A stretch of DNA of 64,000 nt from DATAAP01 sp041690495 (GCA_041690495.1 JAWLHE010000002.1:124001-188000), one strand, 5' to 3'. Positions 1-8,606 are shown, counted from the first letter of the stretch. Made by a program: numbers and translations. The notes: a model not told the origin generated them from the letters alone.

Positions 1-1043
1 GAAACGGCGCGCTGCCGGACATAGGCGTCGATCTGCGCCGCATCGGGCCAGTCCGCTTCGACCGCGACGATGTTGAATCCATGCTGTTCGATCAGATGAC
101 GGGTGATACGGGCGCGGGCCTGGTAGAACTCCGACGTGCCGTGCGTTGCCTCTCCCAGAAGAACAACACGGGCATCGCCGAACCGGGCGAACATCCTGCC
201 GAACGAGGTTTCCGACAGCGGAGGTGCGGCCTCCGTGTGGCGTCGGACCAGTGCGATGGCGTCGTCGTCCGCCGACGCTCTCTTGGCTGCCAGAAGAGCC
301 GACGACCAGCGTCCGGCGCGGCCGCCGCTGCGTCGATCCCTTGTGTCGGCCTCCTGCCAGCCCTCGGCGCCGACGAGGGGGACGAATGAAACGGGACCGA
401 GGTCCTCCTCGTCGAAATCGTAGACGTTTCGCCGTGTGATCCGCACGAGCCTTTGCAGATGGGTTTCGTCGCCGACAGGGATGATGAGGCGTCCGCCGAC
501 GCGCAGCTGGTCGCGAAGGCTGCGCGGGACTTCCGGCCCGCTTGCGGCGACTAGAATCGCATCGTACGGGGCGGCCTCGGGCCAGCCGCGCGTGCCGTCG
601 CCCTCGACGACCTGCACGTTGTCCATGCCCAGTCCGGACAGGAGCGCGCGGGCGGAGCGGGCGAGTTTCGGCTGGCGCTCGATCGTGTAGACCGCGCGTC
701 CGAGCTGAGCAAGGACTGCTGCCGCATAGCCAAGGCCCGTGCCGATCTCGAGCACGCGATCGCTAGGCCGGATGGCAGCCGCCTCGGCCATGAGCGCGAC
801 GATATAGGGCTGCGAGATGGTCTGGCCCTCGCCGATCGGAAGAGGGCCATCGTCATACGCGAATTCCTCCAGGCCCTCGAGCACGAAGTGCTCGCGCGGC
901 ACCTGTCGCATCGCGCTGAGCACGCGCGGATCGATGATGCCGCGATTGACGAGCTGTCGCACGACCATGCGCTCGCGCGCGGCATCCCGATCCGGGTGCC
1001 CTTTCGTGTCCAGGACCGTTTGTTCTGTCGTGTCGTCCGTCAT
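1..1043 (-). CDS. Protein-L-isoaspartate O-methyltransferase fused to erythromycin-esterase domain (3' end off window)
   Basis: Leftward frame open from ATG at 1043 to the window edge (347 codons, no stop). Residues about 25-215 are a PCMT domain: GQTISQPYIVALMAEAA and the SAM motif VLEIGTGLGYAAAVLAQLG are visible. After a linker the frame continues into an erythromycin-esterase-like domain from about residue 275 (VVLLGEATHGTSEFYQARA, then VAVEADWPDA). PCMT repairs isoaspartyl damage by SAM-dependent methylation. The esterase-like fold is a hydrolase group whose substrate here is unknown. I have seen this pairing annotated in other proteobacteria. Whether the second domain is complete cannot be seen. 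No good Shine-Dalgarno is visible, but the N-terminal alignment supports this start. Antisense frames here were discarded. Confidence 0.88.
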   Translation of the reverse strand, partial: MTDDTTEQTVLDTKGHPDRDAARERMVVRQLVNRGIIDPRVLSAMRQVPREHFVLEGLEEFAYDDGPLPIGEGQTISQPYIVALMAEAAAIRPSDRVLEIGTGLGYAAAVLAQLGRAVYTIERQPKLARSARALLSGLGMDNVQVVEGDGTRGWPEAAPYDAILVAASGPEVPRSLRDQLRVGGRLIIPVGDETHLQRLVRITRRNVYDFDEEDLGPVSFVPLVGAEGWQEADTRDRRSGGRAGRWSSALLAAKRASADDDAIALVRRHTEAAPPLSETSFGRMFARFGDARVVLLGEATHGTSEFYQARARITRHLIEQHGFNIVAVEADWPDAAQIDAYVRQRAV

Positions 1044-1064
1044 CGTCCATTCCCCAATGGACAA

Positions 1065-1084
1065 GCCGGCCGTTTCAGGCCGGC
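1065..1084. repeat. 7-bp inverted repeat between divergent genes
   Basis: GCCGGCC, six-base loop GTTTCA, GGCCGGC. It lies just upstream of the PCMT start (leftward) and about 90 bp upstream of the DUF1080 start (rightward). It has no adjacent T-run, so it may be an operator or a leader hairpin rather than a terminator. Confidence 0.4.
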
Positions 1085-1172
1085 GCGACGGCACGGAAAA
1101 CGTACCGCACACATCGAAACCCGGTCGGGAGTCGCCGGGTTCCCGTGGCGCGGTTGGAGGAGAGCTCAAGCA

Positions 1173-1769
1173 TTGCGCGTCGACGAAGCGGACTCGACTC
1201 AGGAAATCGAGCTATTCCGGGACTTCTCCGCCTGGAGAATGGCAGGGCATGGATCGTTCGCGGCGGTCGCGGACGGGATCATCGAGAGCGTGGGCGGACC
1301 CGGCCTCTACTGGTTCACCGGGACGACATTCGGTGACTTCGTCCTGGACATCGACTGGCGGATCCGGGACCGGCATGACAACTCGGGCGTGTTCATACGC
1401 TTTCCCGCGCTTGGCGCCGCCGACCCCGATTCGGATTGGCGGCTGGCCGTGACCCAGGGTTATGAGATCCAGACCGACGATCGCGGCCTTGATCCGGCGC
1501 CAAACGCGACCGGAAGCATGCTGCATATAAGCGGTGCGATCTATCGGATTGCACCGGCATCCCGGCTCGCCTCGCGCCCGGTTGGCGCCTGGAACCATTT
1601 TCGGGTGACGGCGCACGGCATCGATATCGGGGTCTCCCTGAACGGCGTCGAGGTCGCACGCTCCGGGGAGGACGTGGGCCGCCCGCGGCGCGGTCATATC
1701 GGCTTGCAGAACCATCACGACGGTTCGCGCGTGCAGTTTCGGAACCTTCGAATAAGGTCGGTCGTGTGA
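1173..1769 (+). CDS. DUF1080 (3-keto-disaccharide hydrolase-like) domain protein
   Basis: A 198-residue single-domain protein of the DUF1080/concanavalin-like fold. Diagnostic stretches are FRDFSAWRMAGHGSFAAVADG near the N terminus, DFVLDIDWRIRDRHDNSGVF, the central YEIQTDDRG, GAWNHFRVTAHG, and the closing GHIGLQNHHDGSRVQFRNLRI. The family includes 3-keto-glycoside hydrolases, so a role on sugar derivatives is inferred. No signal peptide is seen. The frame runs upstream into the PCMT gene. I chose TTG at 1173 because GGAGGAGAG lies 7-9 nt before it and there is no ATG until after the domain begins. The stop overlaps the start of the next fragment by 3 nt. Confidence 0.78.
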   Translation: MRVDEADSTQEIELFRDFSAWRMAGHGSFAAVADGIIESVGGPGLYWFTGTTFGDFVLDIDWRIRDRHDNSGVFIRFPALGAADPDSDWRLAVTQGYEIQTDDRGLDPAPNATGSMLHISGAIYRIAPASRLASRPVGAWNHFRVTAHGIDIGVSLNGVEVARSGEDVGRPRRGHIGLQNHHDGSRVQFRNLRIRSVV

Positions 1770-1954
1770 GCCGGACCGCTGAGCTCGCAGGCAGCAAGTC
1801 GGGCCTGTGCGCGATCGGCGACGTGCATGGATATGCCAACGTCTTCAGGAGCCTTGACGCTGCGCCCGATCTGGGGCTGTGCGGCAATTCCGCCCGATCT
1901 CGGCCGGGACGGGGCAGCCCGACCGGTTCCTCCATTGAGCCGGGGACCTCCTGA
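1766..1954 (+). pseudogene. Truncated metallophosphoesterase N-terminal fragment
   Basis: A 62-codon frame starting with GTG that overlaps the DUF1080 stop (GTGTGA). Residues 13-21 read GLCAIGDVHGY, the first metal-binding motif (GDxHG) of calcineurin-like serine/threonine phosphatases. After about residue 32 the similarity ends, and the rest (RSRPGRGSPTG...) looks like non-coding GC-rich sequence. The other family motifs (GDxxDRG, GNHE) are not found in any frame of the next 190 bp. The coupling suggests a once-functional gene that lost its 3' part by deletion. It could also be expressed as a short peptide. Confidence 0.55.
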
Positions 1955-2144
1955 CGGACCACCGGCCGGCCAAACCGGCTGCTGCGTATGGCCCAGGCTC
2001 AGGCCCGGAGCGTGGCCTTCTTGAACGCGGCGGCCAGGAAACCAAATAGGAAGAACTAAATGCCGGGATTTCTGTTCTGAAAGGACGGTCCGCGGCAACG
2101 CATGACCGTATTGGCAATTCTCCAGTGAATTAGGACCCGACCCG

Positions 2145-2543
2145 ATGCACGATCCCCGCGCCCGGATGTGGGCGGAAGCCTGCGAGCTTCTCGAACAGGC
2201 GGAACGGCTACAGCGCCAGTTCTTCCGCCCCGCCGGAGAAGCATTGCGTCCGGCCTGGGAGCCCCCTGTCGACATCTTCGAGACGGAGGAGGACCTCTGG
2301 ATCGCGGTCGCCTTGCCCGGGGTCGTACCTGAAGATGTGAGGATCGTCATTCAGGACCGTACCCTGCTGGTGACCGGCCAACGCCCGCTTCCACTCGAAA
2401 GTCGGGGCAGCATGATCCATCGGGTCGAGATTCCCCATGGCCGGTTCGAACGCCGCATCGTTCTTCCCGTCGGCCGCTTCGAACTGCGCCGGCGCGATCT
2501 GAGCAACGGCTGTCTCACACTCTCCCTTCGCAAGCTGAGCTGA
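2145..2543 (+). CDS. Small heat-shock protein, Hsp20/alpha-crystallin family
   Basis: A 132-residue sHSP. The alpha-crystallin domain spans about residues 42-130 (PPVDIFETEEDLWIAVALPG, VVPEDVRIVIQDRTLLVTGQ, then FERRIVLP and NGCLTLSLRK). It acts as an ATP-independent cytoplasmic holdase for unfolding proteins. The protein ends directly after the last strand and lacks the C-terminal I-x-I tail used for oligomer assembly in many sHSPs. An AGGA lies about 10 nt before the ATG. Its stop is one base from the lon start, so the two are almost certainly one operon. The 190 bp upstream contain no convincing heat-shock (RpoH) promoter. Confidence 0.9.
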   Translation: MHDPRARMWAEACELLEQAERLQRQFFRPAGEALRPAWEPPVDIFETEEDLWIAVALPGVVPEDVRIVIQDRTLLVTGQRPLPLESRGSMIHRVEIPHGRFERRIVLPVGRFELRRRDLSNGCLTLSLRKLS

Positions 2544-2544
2544 C

Positions 2545-4989
2545 ATGGACAATCAACAGACACGCGAAATGTCCACCGCCGATCAGGGCGTTCAGACGCC
2601 CCCGGGAGCTGCGCCATCGCAGGCCACGGCGCCGTCGCCGCCAGATGATGCCCTTATCATCCTGCCGGTGCGGAATGTCGTCCTGTTCCCGGGCGTGGTG
2701 CTGCCGATCACCATGGGGCGGGAGCGCTCGATCGCGGCCGCCCAGGAGGCCGCGCGCAGCCAGCGGCCAATCGGCGTTCTGCTGCAGCGCGACTCCGAGG
2801 TCGTCGAGCCCGGCGCGACCGACCTGTATCAGATCGGAACGACCGCGGGCGTGCTGCGCTATCTGACGGGGCCGGACGGCAGTCATCATGTCGTCTGTCA
2901 GGGCCAGCAGCGGTTCCGGGTCGTCGAGTTTCTCGACGGATACCCCTATCTCGTGGCGCGGGTCGAGCTGCTGAGCGAGCAGGAGTTCCAAGGCGCAGAG
3001 GCGGAAGGCCGGATGCACCAGCTCAAGCAGCGCGCGGCCGAAGCGCTGGCGCTGATCCCGAATGCGCCGGCCGATCTCGTCAGCGGGATACAGGCGATCT
3101 CGTCGCCGGGGACTCTCGCCGATATGGTTGTCGGATTCATGGACATCAAACCGGCGGAAAAGCAGGAAGTGCTCGAGACGCTGGATGTTCGCAGCCGGCT
3201 GGATCGCGTGCTGTGGCTCCTGGCCTATCGGATTGAGGTGCTGCGCCTTTCTCGCGACATCGGCCAGCAGACCCAGGAGGCGTTGGGCGCACGACAGCGC
3301 GAATACATGCTCCGGGAGCAGCTCAAAACGATCCAGAAGGAGCTTGGAGAGGCGGACGAGAAATCCGAGGAGATCACCGAGCTGTCGAAGGCCATCGCCG
3401 ATGCGAAGATGCCGGAGGAGGTCGAGCAGCAGGCCCGGAAAGAGCTGTCGCGGCTCGAGCGCATGCCTGAGGCGGCCGGCGAGTACTCGATGATCCGGGC
3501 CTACCTGGATTGGCTGATCGCGCTGCCATGGTCCGTAAGCAGCGAGGAGGCGATCAACATCGAGGAGGCTCGAAAGATCCTCGATGAGGATCATTACGGC
3601 CTGGAGCGGATCAAGCGCCGTATCCTGGAATATCTGGCGGTTCACAAGCTGCGGCCCGACGGCAAGAGCCCGATCCTCTGCTTCGTCGGCCCGCCGGGCG
3701 TCGGCAAGACGTCGCTCGGCCAGAGCATTGCACGCGCCACCGGCCGCAAGTTCGTGCGCATCAGTCTGGGCGGCGTACATGACGAGGCCGAAGTCCGCGG
3801 CCATCGGCGCACCTATATCGGCGCTCTACCTGGAAACATCATCCAGGCAATGCGCAAGGCCGGCACGCGCAATCCGGTGTTCATGCTCGACGAGATGGAC
3901 AAGCTCGGTGCCGGGTTCCACGGCGATCCTTCCTCCGCGCTGCTCGAGGTGCTGGATCCGGAGCAGAACTCGACGTTCCGGGACAACTATCTGGGCGTCC
4001 CCTTCGATCTCAGCCATGTCATGTTCATCGGAACCGCGAACATGCTCGACACCATTCCCGGCCCATTGCGCGACCGGATGGAGGTGATTCAGCTGTCGGG
4101 CTACACCGAGGAGGAAAAGCTGCAGATCGCGCGCCGTTATCTGGTGCGGCGGCAGCTCGAGGCGAACGGCCTTTCGCCCGAGCAGTGCGAGATCACGGAC
4201 GAGGCGCTGCGCAGAATCATCCGCGACTACACCCGCGAAGCCGGCGTGCGCAACCTCGAGCGCGAGATCGGCGGCGTCTTCCGAAACGTAGCCGTGCGTA
4301 TCGCGGAAGGCTCCGCAACGCACCTTCGAATCGATGCCGACGACGTCACGGCGATTCTTGGAGCGCGGCGCTTCGAAAACGAGATTGCGACGCGCACCAG
4401 TGTTCCGGGCGTGGCAACCGGGCTGGCGTGGACGCCCGTCGGCGGCGACATCCTGTTCATCGAGGCGACCCGCGTTCCGGGGCAGGGCAAGCTGGTCCTT
4501 ACCGGCCAGCTTGGCGAGGTGATGAAGGAAAGCGCGCAGATCGCACTCAGCCTGGCCAAGTCCCGGGCGCGCGACATCGGTCTCGGCGAGGATGTTTTCC
4601 CCAAAAGCGACATCCACGTTCACGTTCCGGCCGGCGCGATCCCCAAGGACGGACCGAGCGCCGGCGTCGCGATGTTCACGGCTCTCGTTTCGCTGCTGAC
4701 CGGGAAGACCGTGCGCAGCGACACGGCAATGACCGGGGAGATAAGCCTGCGGGGGTTGGTGCTTCCGGTCGGAGGCATCAAGGAGAAGGTGGTCGCGGCT
4801 GTGCGCGCCGGCATCACCAATGTCATCCTGCCGGCCCGCAATCGCAAGGATCTGGAAGACATCCCCGAGGAGGCGCGCCGCCGCGTCAACTTCATCTGGG
4901 CCGAACGCGTCGAGGATGTGGTGCAGGCGGCCATCGGGCAGGGCGCGATGAAAAGCCATGACGAGCCGGAGCTGGCGACCGCAAAATAG
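2545..4989 (+). CDS. lon: ATP-dependent Lon protease
   Basis: An 814-residue LonA protease, the usual length. The N-terminal substrate-binding domain begins at about residue 30 (LIILPVRNVVLFPGVVLPIT), followed by a coiled linker. The AAA+ module has Walker A GPPGVGKT (about 384-391) and Walker B VFMLDEMDK. The peptidase domain has PKDGPSAG with the catalytic Ser near residue 706 and the catalytic Lys in GGIKEKVVAA near 749. It degrades misfolded and regulatory proteins in the cytoplasm. The residues before about 30 are low-complexity (Pro, Ala, Thr). It sits one base after hsp20, not in the common clpX-lon-hup order, so it may be a stress-associated copy. The gene 3' to it is convergent. Confidence 0.96.
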   Translation: MDNQQTREMSTADQGVQTPPGAAPSQATAPSPPDDALIILPVRNVVLFPGVVLPITMGRERSIAAAQEAARSQRPIGVLLQRDSEVVEPGATDLYQIGTTAGVLRYLTGPDGSHHVVCQGQQRFRVVEFLDGYPYLVARVELLSEQEFQGAEAEGRMHQLKQRAAEALALIPNAPADLVSGIQAISSPGTLADMVVGFMDIKPAEKQEVLETLDVRSRLDRVLWLLAYRIEVLRLSRDIGQQTQEALGARQREYMLREQLKTIQKELGEADEKSEEITELSKAIADAKMPEEVEQQARKELSRLERMPEAAGEYSMIRAYLDWLIALPWSVSSEEAINIEEARKILDEDHYGLERIKRRILEYLAVHKLRPDGKSPILCFVGPPGVGKTSLGQSIARATGRKFVRISLGGVHDEAEVRGHRRTYIGALPGNIIQAMRKAGTRNPVFMLDEMDKLGAGFHGDPSSALLEVLDPEQNSTFRDNYLGVPFDLSHVMFIGTANMLDTIPGPLRDRMEVIQLSGYTEEEKLQIARRYLVRRQLEANGLSPEQCEITDEALRRIIRDYTREAGVRNLEREIGGVFRNVAVRIAEGSATHLRIDADDVTAILGARRFENEIATRTSVPGVATGLAWTPVGGDILFIEATRVPGQGKLVLTGQLGEVMKESAQIALSLAKSRARDIGLGEDVFPKSDIHVHVPAGAIPKDGPSAGVAMFTALVSLLTGKTVRSDTAMTGEISLRGLVLPVGGIKEKVVAAVRAGITNVILPARNRKDLEDIPEEARRRVNFIWAERVEDVVQAAIGQGAMKSHDEPELATAK

Positions 4990-5010
4990 CCGCAGCGGCG
5001 GACCGGTCGT

Positions 5011-5949
5011 CTAGCGCAGCGCGTCGGCTGTTCCGAAGCCCCGGGAGTATGCGCCGTCCGAATCCCTGGCGTAGCGGCGGATCATGCGCGCGCAGAAATC
5101 GGCGAACTCCTCGGCGGCTTGCGGCGGGCTCGTGTGATGCGCGGCAAGGCCGCGATGCTCCGGCGTGAAGCAGAAGGTCACGGTCACGGCGAATTCGTCG
5201 AGCGCCCGAAACTGGCGGTCGAACCACGCCTCCGCATTGGGGCGAAAGCTGTCGGCCCAACTCAGGCCGGTGCGAAGCTGGGTGACCCCGAGCCGGCGCA
5301 GCCACGCGACGGCATCGTCCAGTCTGGGGTCTTCGAAATGAAACCACTGGCAGATGCCGAGTTCGGGCGCGTAGTCCGGGAACGACCTGAGCGCCATCTT
5401 CGGCGTGCCGTCCTCGCGCAGCAGGCCCATATGGAAGTGGCGGTAGTAGGACGAGCCCTCGGCCTCGCGGTGACGCGTGGTTGCCGGCCATGCCTTCGGC
5501 AGGTCGTAAAGGCTGTACCAGTGGATGCGCGGCGCCCGTCCGATCAGCAACGCCGCCGTGCGATGCAGCCCGAACTCCTGGACCTCCTCGGCGCCGAAGG
5601 TCGATACCCCGACTTCGGATACCCAGACCGGCAGGGGCGTGACGGCCTGGACCTCGCGTATGCGGTCGGGCCATTCGTTCAGCATCCAGTGATTCCAGTC
5701 GAGCGGGAAGCCGTGGACTGCGACCGCATCGACATGGTCGAGCACGCCGAAGCCATCCATTCTGCGGATGAACGCCGGATCGATCGGCGAGATTCCGCCG
5801 AGGACTCGTGTCAGGCGCGGGCTCTCCGCCGCGATCGCCTGGCCCGCGAGCTTGGCCATGCCGGCGAACGCACTCCATTCCGGGTCGATCTGGAAATCCC
5901 AATGCGATTTGTTGTTCGGTTCATTCCAGATCATCGCCGCTTCGATCAT
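5011..5949 (-). CDS. Clan-A glycosyl hydrolase (beta-xylosidase/Asl1-like), apparently permuted
   Basis: 312 residues, starting at ATG 5949, which overlaps the methyltransferase stop (ATGA). The acid/base motif WNEPNN is at residues 8-13, right at the N terminus, and the likely nucleophile is in WVSEVGVSTFG (about 115). The C-terminal third (LGVTQLRTGLSWADSF, VTVTFCFTPEHRGLA, FADFCARMIRRYA) resembles the N-terminal strands that precede WNEPN in GH39/Asl1-like TIM barrels. The barrel order therefore looks circularly permuted. No signal peptide is seen, so it is probably cytoplasmic. It is the last gene of a leftward four-gene cassette and may act on the cassette's sugar product. The substrate is unknown. 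Confidence 0.75.
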   Translation of the reverse strand: MIEAAMIWNEPNNKSHWDFQIDPEWSAFAGMAKLAGQAIAAESPRLTRVLGGISPIDPAFIRRMDGFGVLDHVDAVAVHGFPLDWNHWMLNEWPDRIREVQAVTPLPVWVSEVGVSTFGAEEVQEFGLHRTAALLIGRAPRIHWYSLYDLPKAWPATTRHREAEGSSYYRHFHMGLLREDGTPKMALRSFPDYAPELGICQWFHFEDPRLDDAVAWLRRLGVTQLRTGLSWADSFRPNAEAWFDRQFRALDEFAVTVTFCFTPEHRGLAAHHTSPPQAAEEFADFCARMIRRYARDSDGAYSRGFGTADALR

Positions 5950-6728
5950 GGCTTGGGTCCCCGCGCCGGATAGACGGCGTGCGGCCCATCGGGGGGACTG
6001 GAAATCTCGCATCGGCGGCAGATGAAGACTTCCTCCTCCGGATGATCGAGCACCATGAAGCCCGCGCTGCGCAGCAGGGCTTCGGCGCAGGCGCGGTTGG
6101 GGATCCACCAGTTCGTCTCGTCATTCGAATATTTGTGCTCGATGAAACTCATCCGCGGAAATGAGGGACGCTCGAAGATCCCATGCTCCCAGAAATGATA
6201 GTTGCGTTCGTAGCTCTCGACCTCGGCGCTGCCGCGCAGCATCGACTGGAAGACGAGCAGGTCCTTCGCGACGTGTGCATGGATCAGGTCGAGGGCCAGC
6301 AGCGGATGGCGCAGGTGATAGAACACACCCATGAACAGCACGATGTCGAACCGCTCGCCCAGCCGGGCCACGTCGTAGACCGAAAGCTGCTGAAATTCGA
6401 TGTCGACCTCGCAGATCTCGGCGGCGAAGCGCGCCTGATTGATATACTCGCTGGAAGGCTCGATTCCGACGACGCGCGCGGCGCCTCTCCGCTTCATGGC
6501 GATCGAATAGAATCCCGCGTTGCATCCGATGTCGAGAACGGTTTTTCCCGTCACGTCCGCGGGCAGCGCATCGGAGAAACGTCTCCATTTGACCGCCGGA
6601 TAGTCTCCGAGGAAGTGGTCCGGCGCGGTCGGCACGCCCCGCAAATCGATGTTGTGGAACCACGTTCCGAGCGCCCTGACCCGTTCGCGGATCGCTTCGG
6701 AAGAGAAATCGCCGGCCGAATGGCTCAT
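5946..6728 (-). CDS. SAM-dependent methyltransferase (resembles the family I recall as TIGR04290)
   Basis: 260 residues. The class I SAM motif VLDIGCNAGFYSIAMKRRGA is at about 52-71, with the acidic loop GIEPSSEY, then FDIVLFMGVFYHLRHPLLAL. The extended N and C termini (WFHNIDLRGVPTAPDHFLGD; NYHFWEHG; ETNWWIPN) resemble methyltransferases found in conserved glycosyltransferase cassettes and, more distantly, the tRNA-modifying CmoB. The start ATG at 6728 overlaps the upstream stop (ATGA), and its own stop overlaps the glycosyl hydrolase start in the same way, so the three are translationally coupled. It probably methylates the sugar or polyol made by this cassette. The methyl acceptor is not deducible. 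Confidence 0.82.
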   Translation of the reverse strand: MSHSAGDFSSEAIRERVRALGTWFHNIDLRGVPTAPDHFLGDYPAVKWRRFSDALPADVTGKTVLDIGCNAGFYSIAMKRRGAARVVGIEPSSEYINQARFAAEICEVDIEFQQLSVYDVARLGERFDIVLFMGVFYHLRHPLLALDLIHAHVAKDLLVFQSMLRGSAEVESYERNYHFWEHGIFERPSFPRMSFIEHKYSNDETNWWIPNRACAEALLRSAGFMVLDHPEEEVFICRRCEISSPPDGPHAVYPARGPKP

Positions 6729-7492
6729 TCGCGCGAGCCTCCAGTTGCGGACTCCTCTGGGAGGACGGCGGCGGGCTCCGACAGCAGGCGGATCGCCTCG
6801 CGGTAGCCGTGCAGCGTGCCGACATCGACATAGGCGTGCCCGGCCTGCACGCCGACGGCCGTGCCACCCTGCTCGAGATAATCGTTCACCAACGTCCCCA
6901 TATACTCGTCGCGGCGCTCGCGCGAGCACCAGAGTCGGAACAGGTCGTGCAGGATCGTTCCCGGCATCTTGAACGCTCCCCAGATCCATGAGGACTGGGG
7001 ATTCGGGACTTTGACCTGGATCTGCGTGACCGCTCCACGCTGGTCGGTGATGACCGCGTCGAACAGCTCCGGCCTGTCCACCGGGAACAGCAGGAACGAG
7101 AGGTCGTCGTCGGGAAGAAGAGACAGGCCGTCGGCGGGAAACCAGATCGTATCGGGAAGGCCTATCACGACATGCTCGTCCGGGCGGACGAAGGGCAGCG
7201 CGCGGAAGATCGCGTCGCACAGGCCGAGCGGCCGCGGCTGCACGACATATGTGAAGGCTACCGAGGCATATCCGCCGCCGAAATATTCCAGAATGTCGGA
7301 TTTGCCCGGTGCGATGACGAAGCAGATCTTGTCCGCGCCGCCCATGACCATCCGCTCGACCAGATACTCGCTTACGGCGCGGGGCCGGTCGATCTCGCCG
7401 TCGTGGCGGCTGCCGACCGGCAGTAGCTCCTTGGAGAACGCGAGCGGCTGTATGCGTGTGCCGCTGCCTGCCGCCGGGATGATTCCCCACAT
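6725..7492 (-). CDS. Sugar-phosphate nucleotidyltransferase
   Basis: 255 residues of the NTP_transferase fold. The N terminus carries the nucleotide-binding signature IIPAAGSGTRIQPLAFSKEL, which fits glucose-1-phosphate thymidylyl/uridylyl-transferase-like enzymes. Later come VVQPRPLGLCDAIFRAL and GLPDTIWFP, the metal-binding Asp region, and AYVDVGTLHGYREAI at the C terminus. It should make an NDP-sugar or NDP-polyol from a phosphorylated precursor. Candidate substrates are the hexose-1-phosphate of the mutase at 10552 or the inositol phosphate made by the gene at 8870. It starts 10 nt after the glycosyltransferase stop, with GAGG as ribosome-binding site. Confidence 0.86.
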   Translation of the reverse strand: MWGIIPAAGSGTRIQPLAFSKELLPVGSRHDGEIDRPRAVSEYLVERMVMGGADKICFVIAPGKSDILEYFGGGYASVAFTYVVQPRPLGLCDAIFRALPFVRPDEHVVIGLPDTIWFPADGLSLLPDDDLSFLLFPVDRPELFDAVITDQRGAVTQIQVKVPNPQSSWIWGAFKMPGTILHDLFRLWCSRERRDEYMGTLVNDYLEQGGTAVGVQAGHAYVDVGTLHGYREAIRLLSEPAAVLPEESATGGSRE

Positions 7493-7502
7493 GTCCGCGC
7501 CT

Positions 7503-8606
7503 CTAACCCATTGCCGAGACCAGAGCAGGGGCGGTGTAACAACTGCCCCGGGCTTGTTCGAGAATCGACACGAGGTCCCGCGCCCGCCGGTCCGACGTGT
7601 GCTCCGAGAGAGTGCGGTCGCGGGCACGACGTGCGATTCGCGAAAGCTCCTCGCCGCTCATGCCCAACGCCGCTACGCTGTCCGCGGTTTCACACGCGAC
7701 GACAATCTCGCTGCCGGGGGCGAAGAAGGAATCGAGTCCATCCCACCAGTCGCTGATCAGCGGCGCGCCGCAGGCGGCCGCCTCGAACAGGCGTCCCGAG
7801 GGGCAATAGCCCATGCGCGCCATCGCGGCGCGTGTCACGTTGATGGTCAGGCGCGAGGAGCCGAAGAACGCGGCGTGATCGGCGGGCGGCAGATGCCGCA
7901 CGAAGAAGATGTTCGGCGCCCATGGAAAGGTGTGCGGATAGCCGGCGCCGCCGATGACGAACCGGCATTCCGGACGCTGCCGGGCCGCCGCGATGAAGAG
8001 GCGTTCGAGGGCGCCTTGCCGGTCGGCGGCGTAGGTGCCGAGATAGGTAAGGTCCCCGCGGAAGGTCTCGACGGCCGGAACCGGACGGTGGACGTCCGGA
8101 TCGACGCTGCCGTAGAGCGGCGCCACCCGTCGTGCGCCGAGGTCGCGCTGCAGGGCGGTCAGCGCGCCACCGCCGGTATAGCTCAGGACCAGATCGAACT
8201 CGCGCAGGCCGCCAGGGCCTATATAGCTGAGACTCTCTCCGGCGGCGACCCGGGCCAATGTCACCGGCGTGTCGAGGTCGTAGAACACGCGCAAGCACCG
8301 CGACGACAGCACCACGCCGGACGCCGCAATTCCATCCGGGCAGTATGACGTCACGATCGCGACATCGGCGTCAGCCAATTCGCGTTGTGCTGCCGGGAGA
8401 GCCTGGTTCCAATCGGGGTAGAGCACCAGTTCACCGCCCGAAATCGCGGCGAGATCCCGATGCGCCGCATAATAGGGAACATCGCGCTCGAAGAAGGCGA
8501 CGCGGTGCCCCTGCCGCACCAGGGCATTGCACAATCCGCGCCACAGCGTCGCGTGACCGTTGCCCCAAGACGAACTGATGGTGAGCCCGAAAATGACGAT
8601 CTTCAT
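7503..8606 (-). CDS. Glycosyltransferase, CgeB/GT1-like
   Basis: 367 residues with a GT-B organisation. The N-terminal Rossmann start is MKIVIFGLTISSSWGNGHAT, then a middle segment (LDTPVTLARVAAG, DLVLSYTGGGALTAL). The C-terminal domain has DLTYLGTYAADRQGALERL and the donor-site region YCPSGRLFEAAACGAPLISD, where the Glu of FEAAACG is typical of retaining GT4-like and CgeB proteins. It is cytoplasmic or membrane-peripheral. It is the first gene of the leftward cassette; its upstream region has a sigma-EcfG-type site about 130 nt before the ATG. It probably transfers the sugar activated by the neighbouring nucleotidyltransferase. Confidence 0.83.
   Translation of the reverse strand: MKIVIFGLTISSSWGNGHATLWRGLCNALVRQGHRVAFFERDVPYYAAHRDLAAISGGELVLYPDWNQALPAAQRELADADVAIVTSYCPDGIAASGVVLSSRCLRVFYDLDTPVTLARVAAGESLSYIGPGGLREFDLVLSYTGGGALTALQRDLGARRVAPLYGSVDPDVHRPVPAVETFRGDLTYLGTYAADRQGALERLFIAAARQRPECRFVIGGAGYPHTFPWAPNIFFVRHLPPADHAAFFGSSRLTINVTRAAMARMGYCPSGRLFEAAACGAPLISDWWDGLDSFFAPGSEIVVACETADSVAALGMSGEELSRIARRARDRTLSEHTSDRRARDLVSILEQARGSCYTAPALVSAMG

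Noticed and set aside
1955..2144. Possible RpoH promoter (CTTGAA near 2024) before hsp20
   Set aside because: No acceptable -10 (CCCCAT-like or TATNT) at the right spacing.
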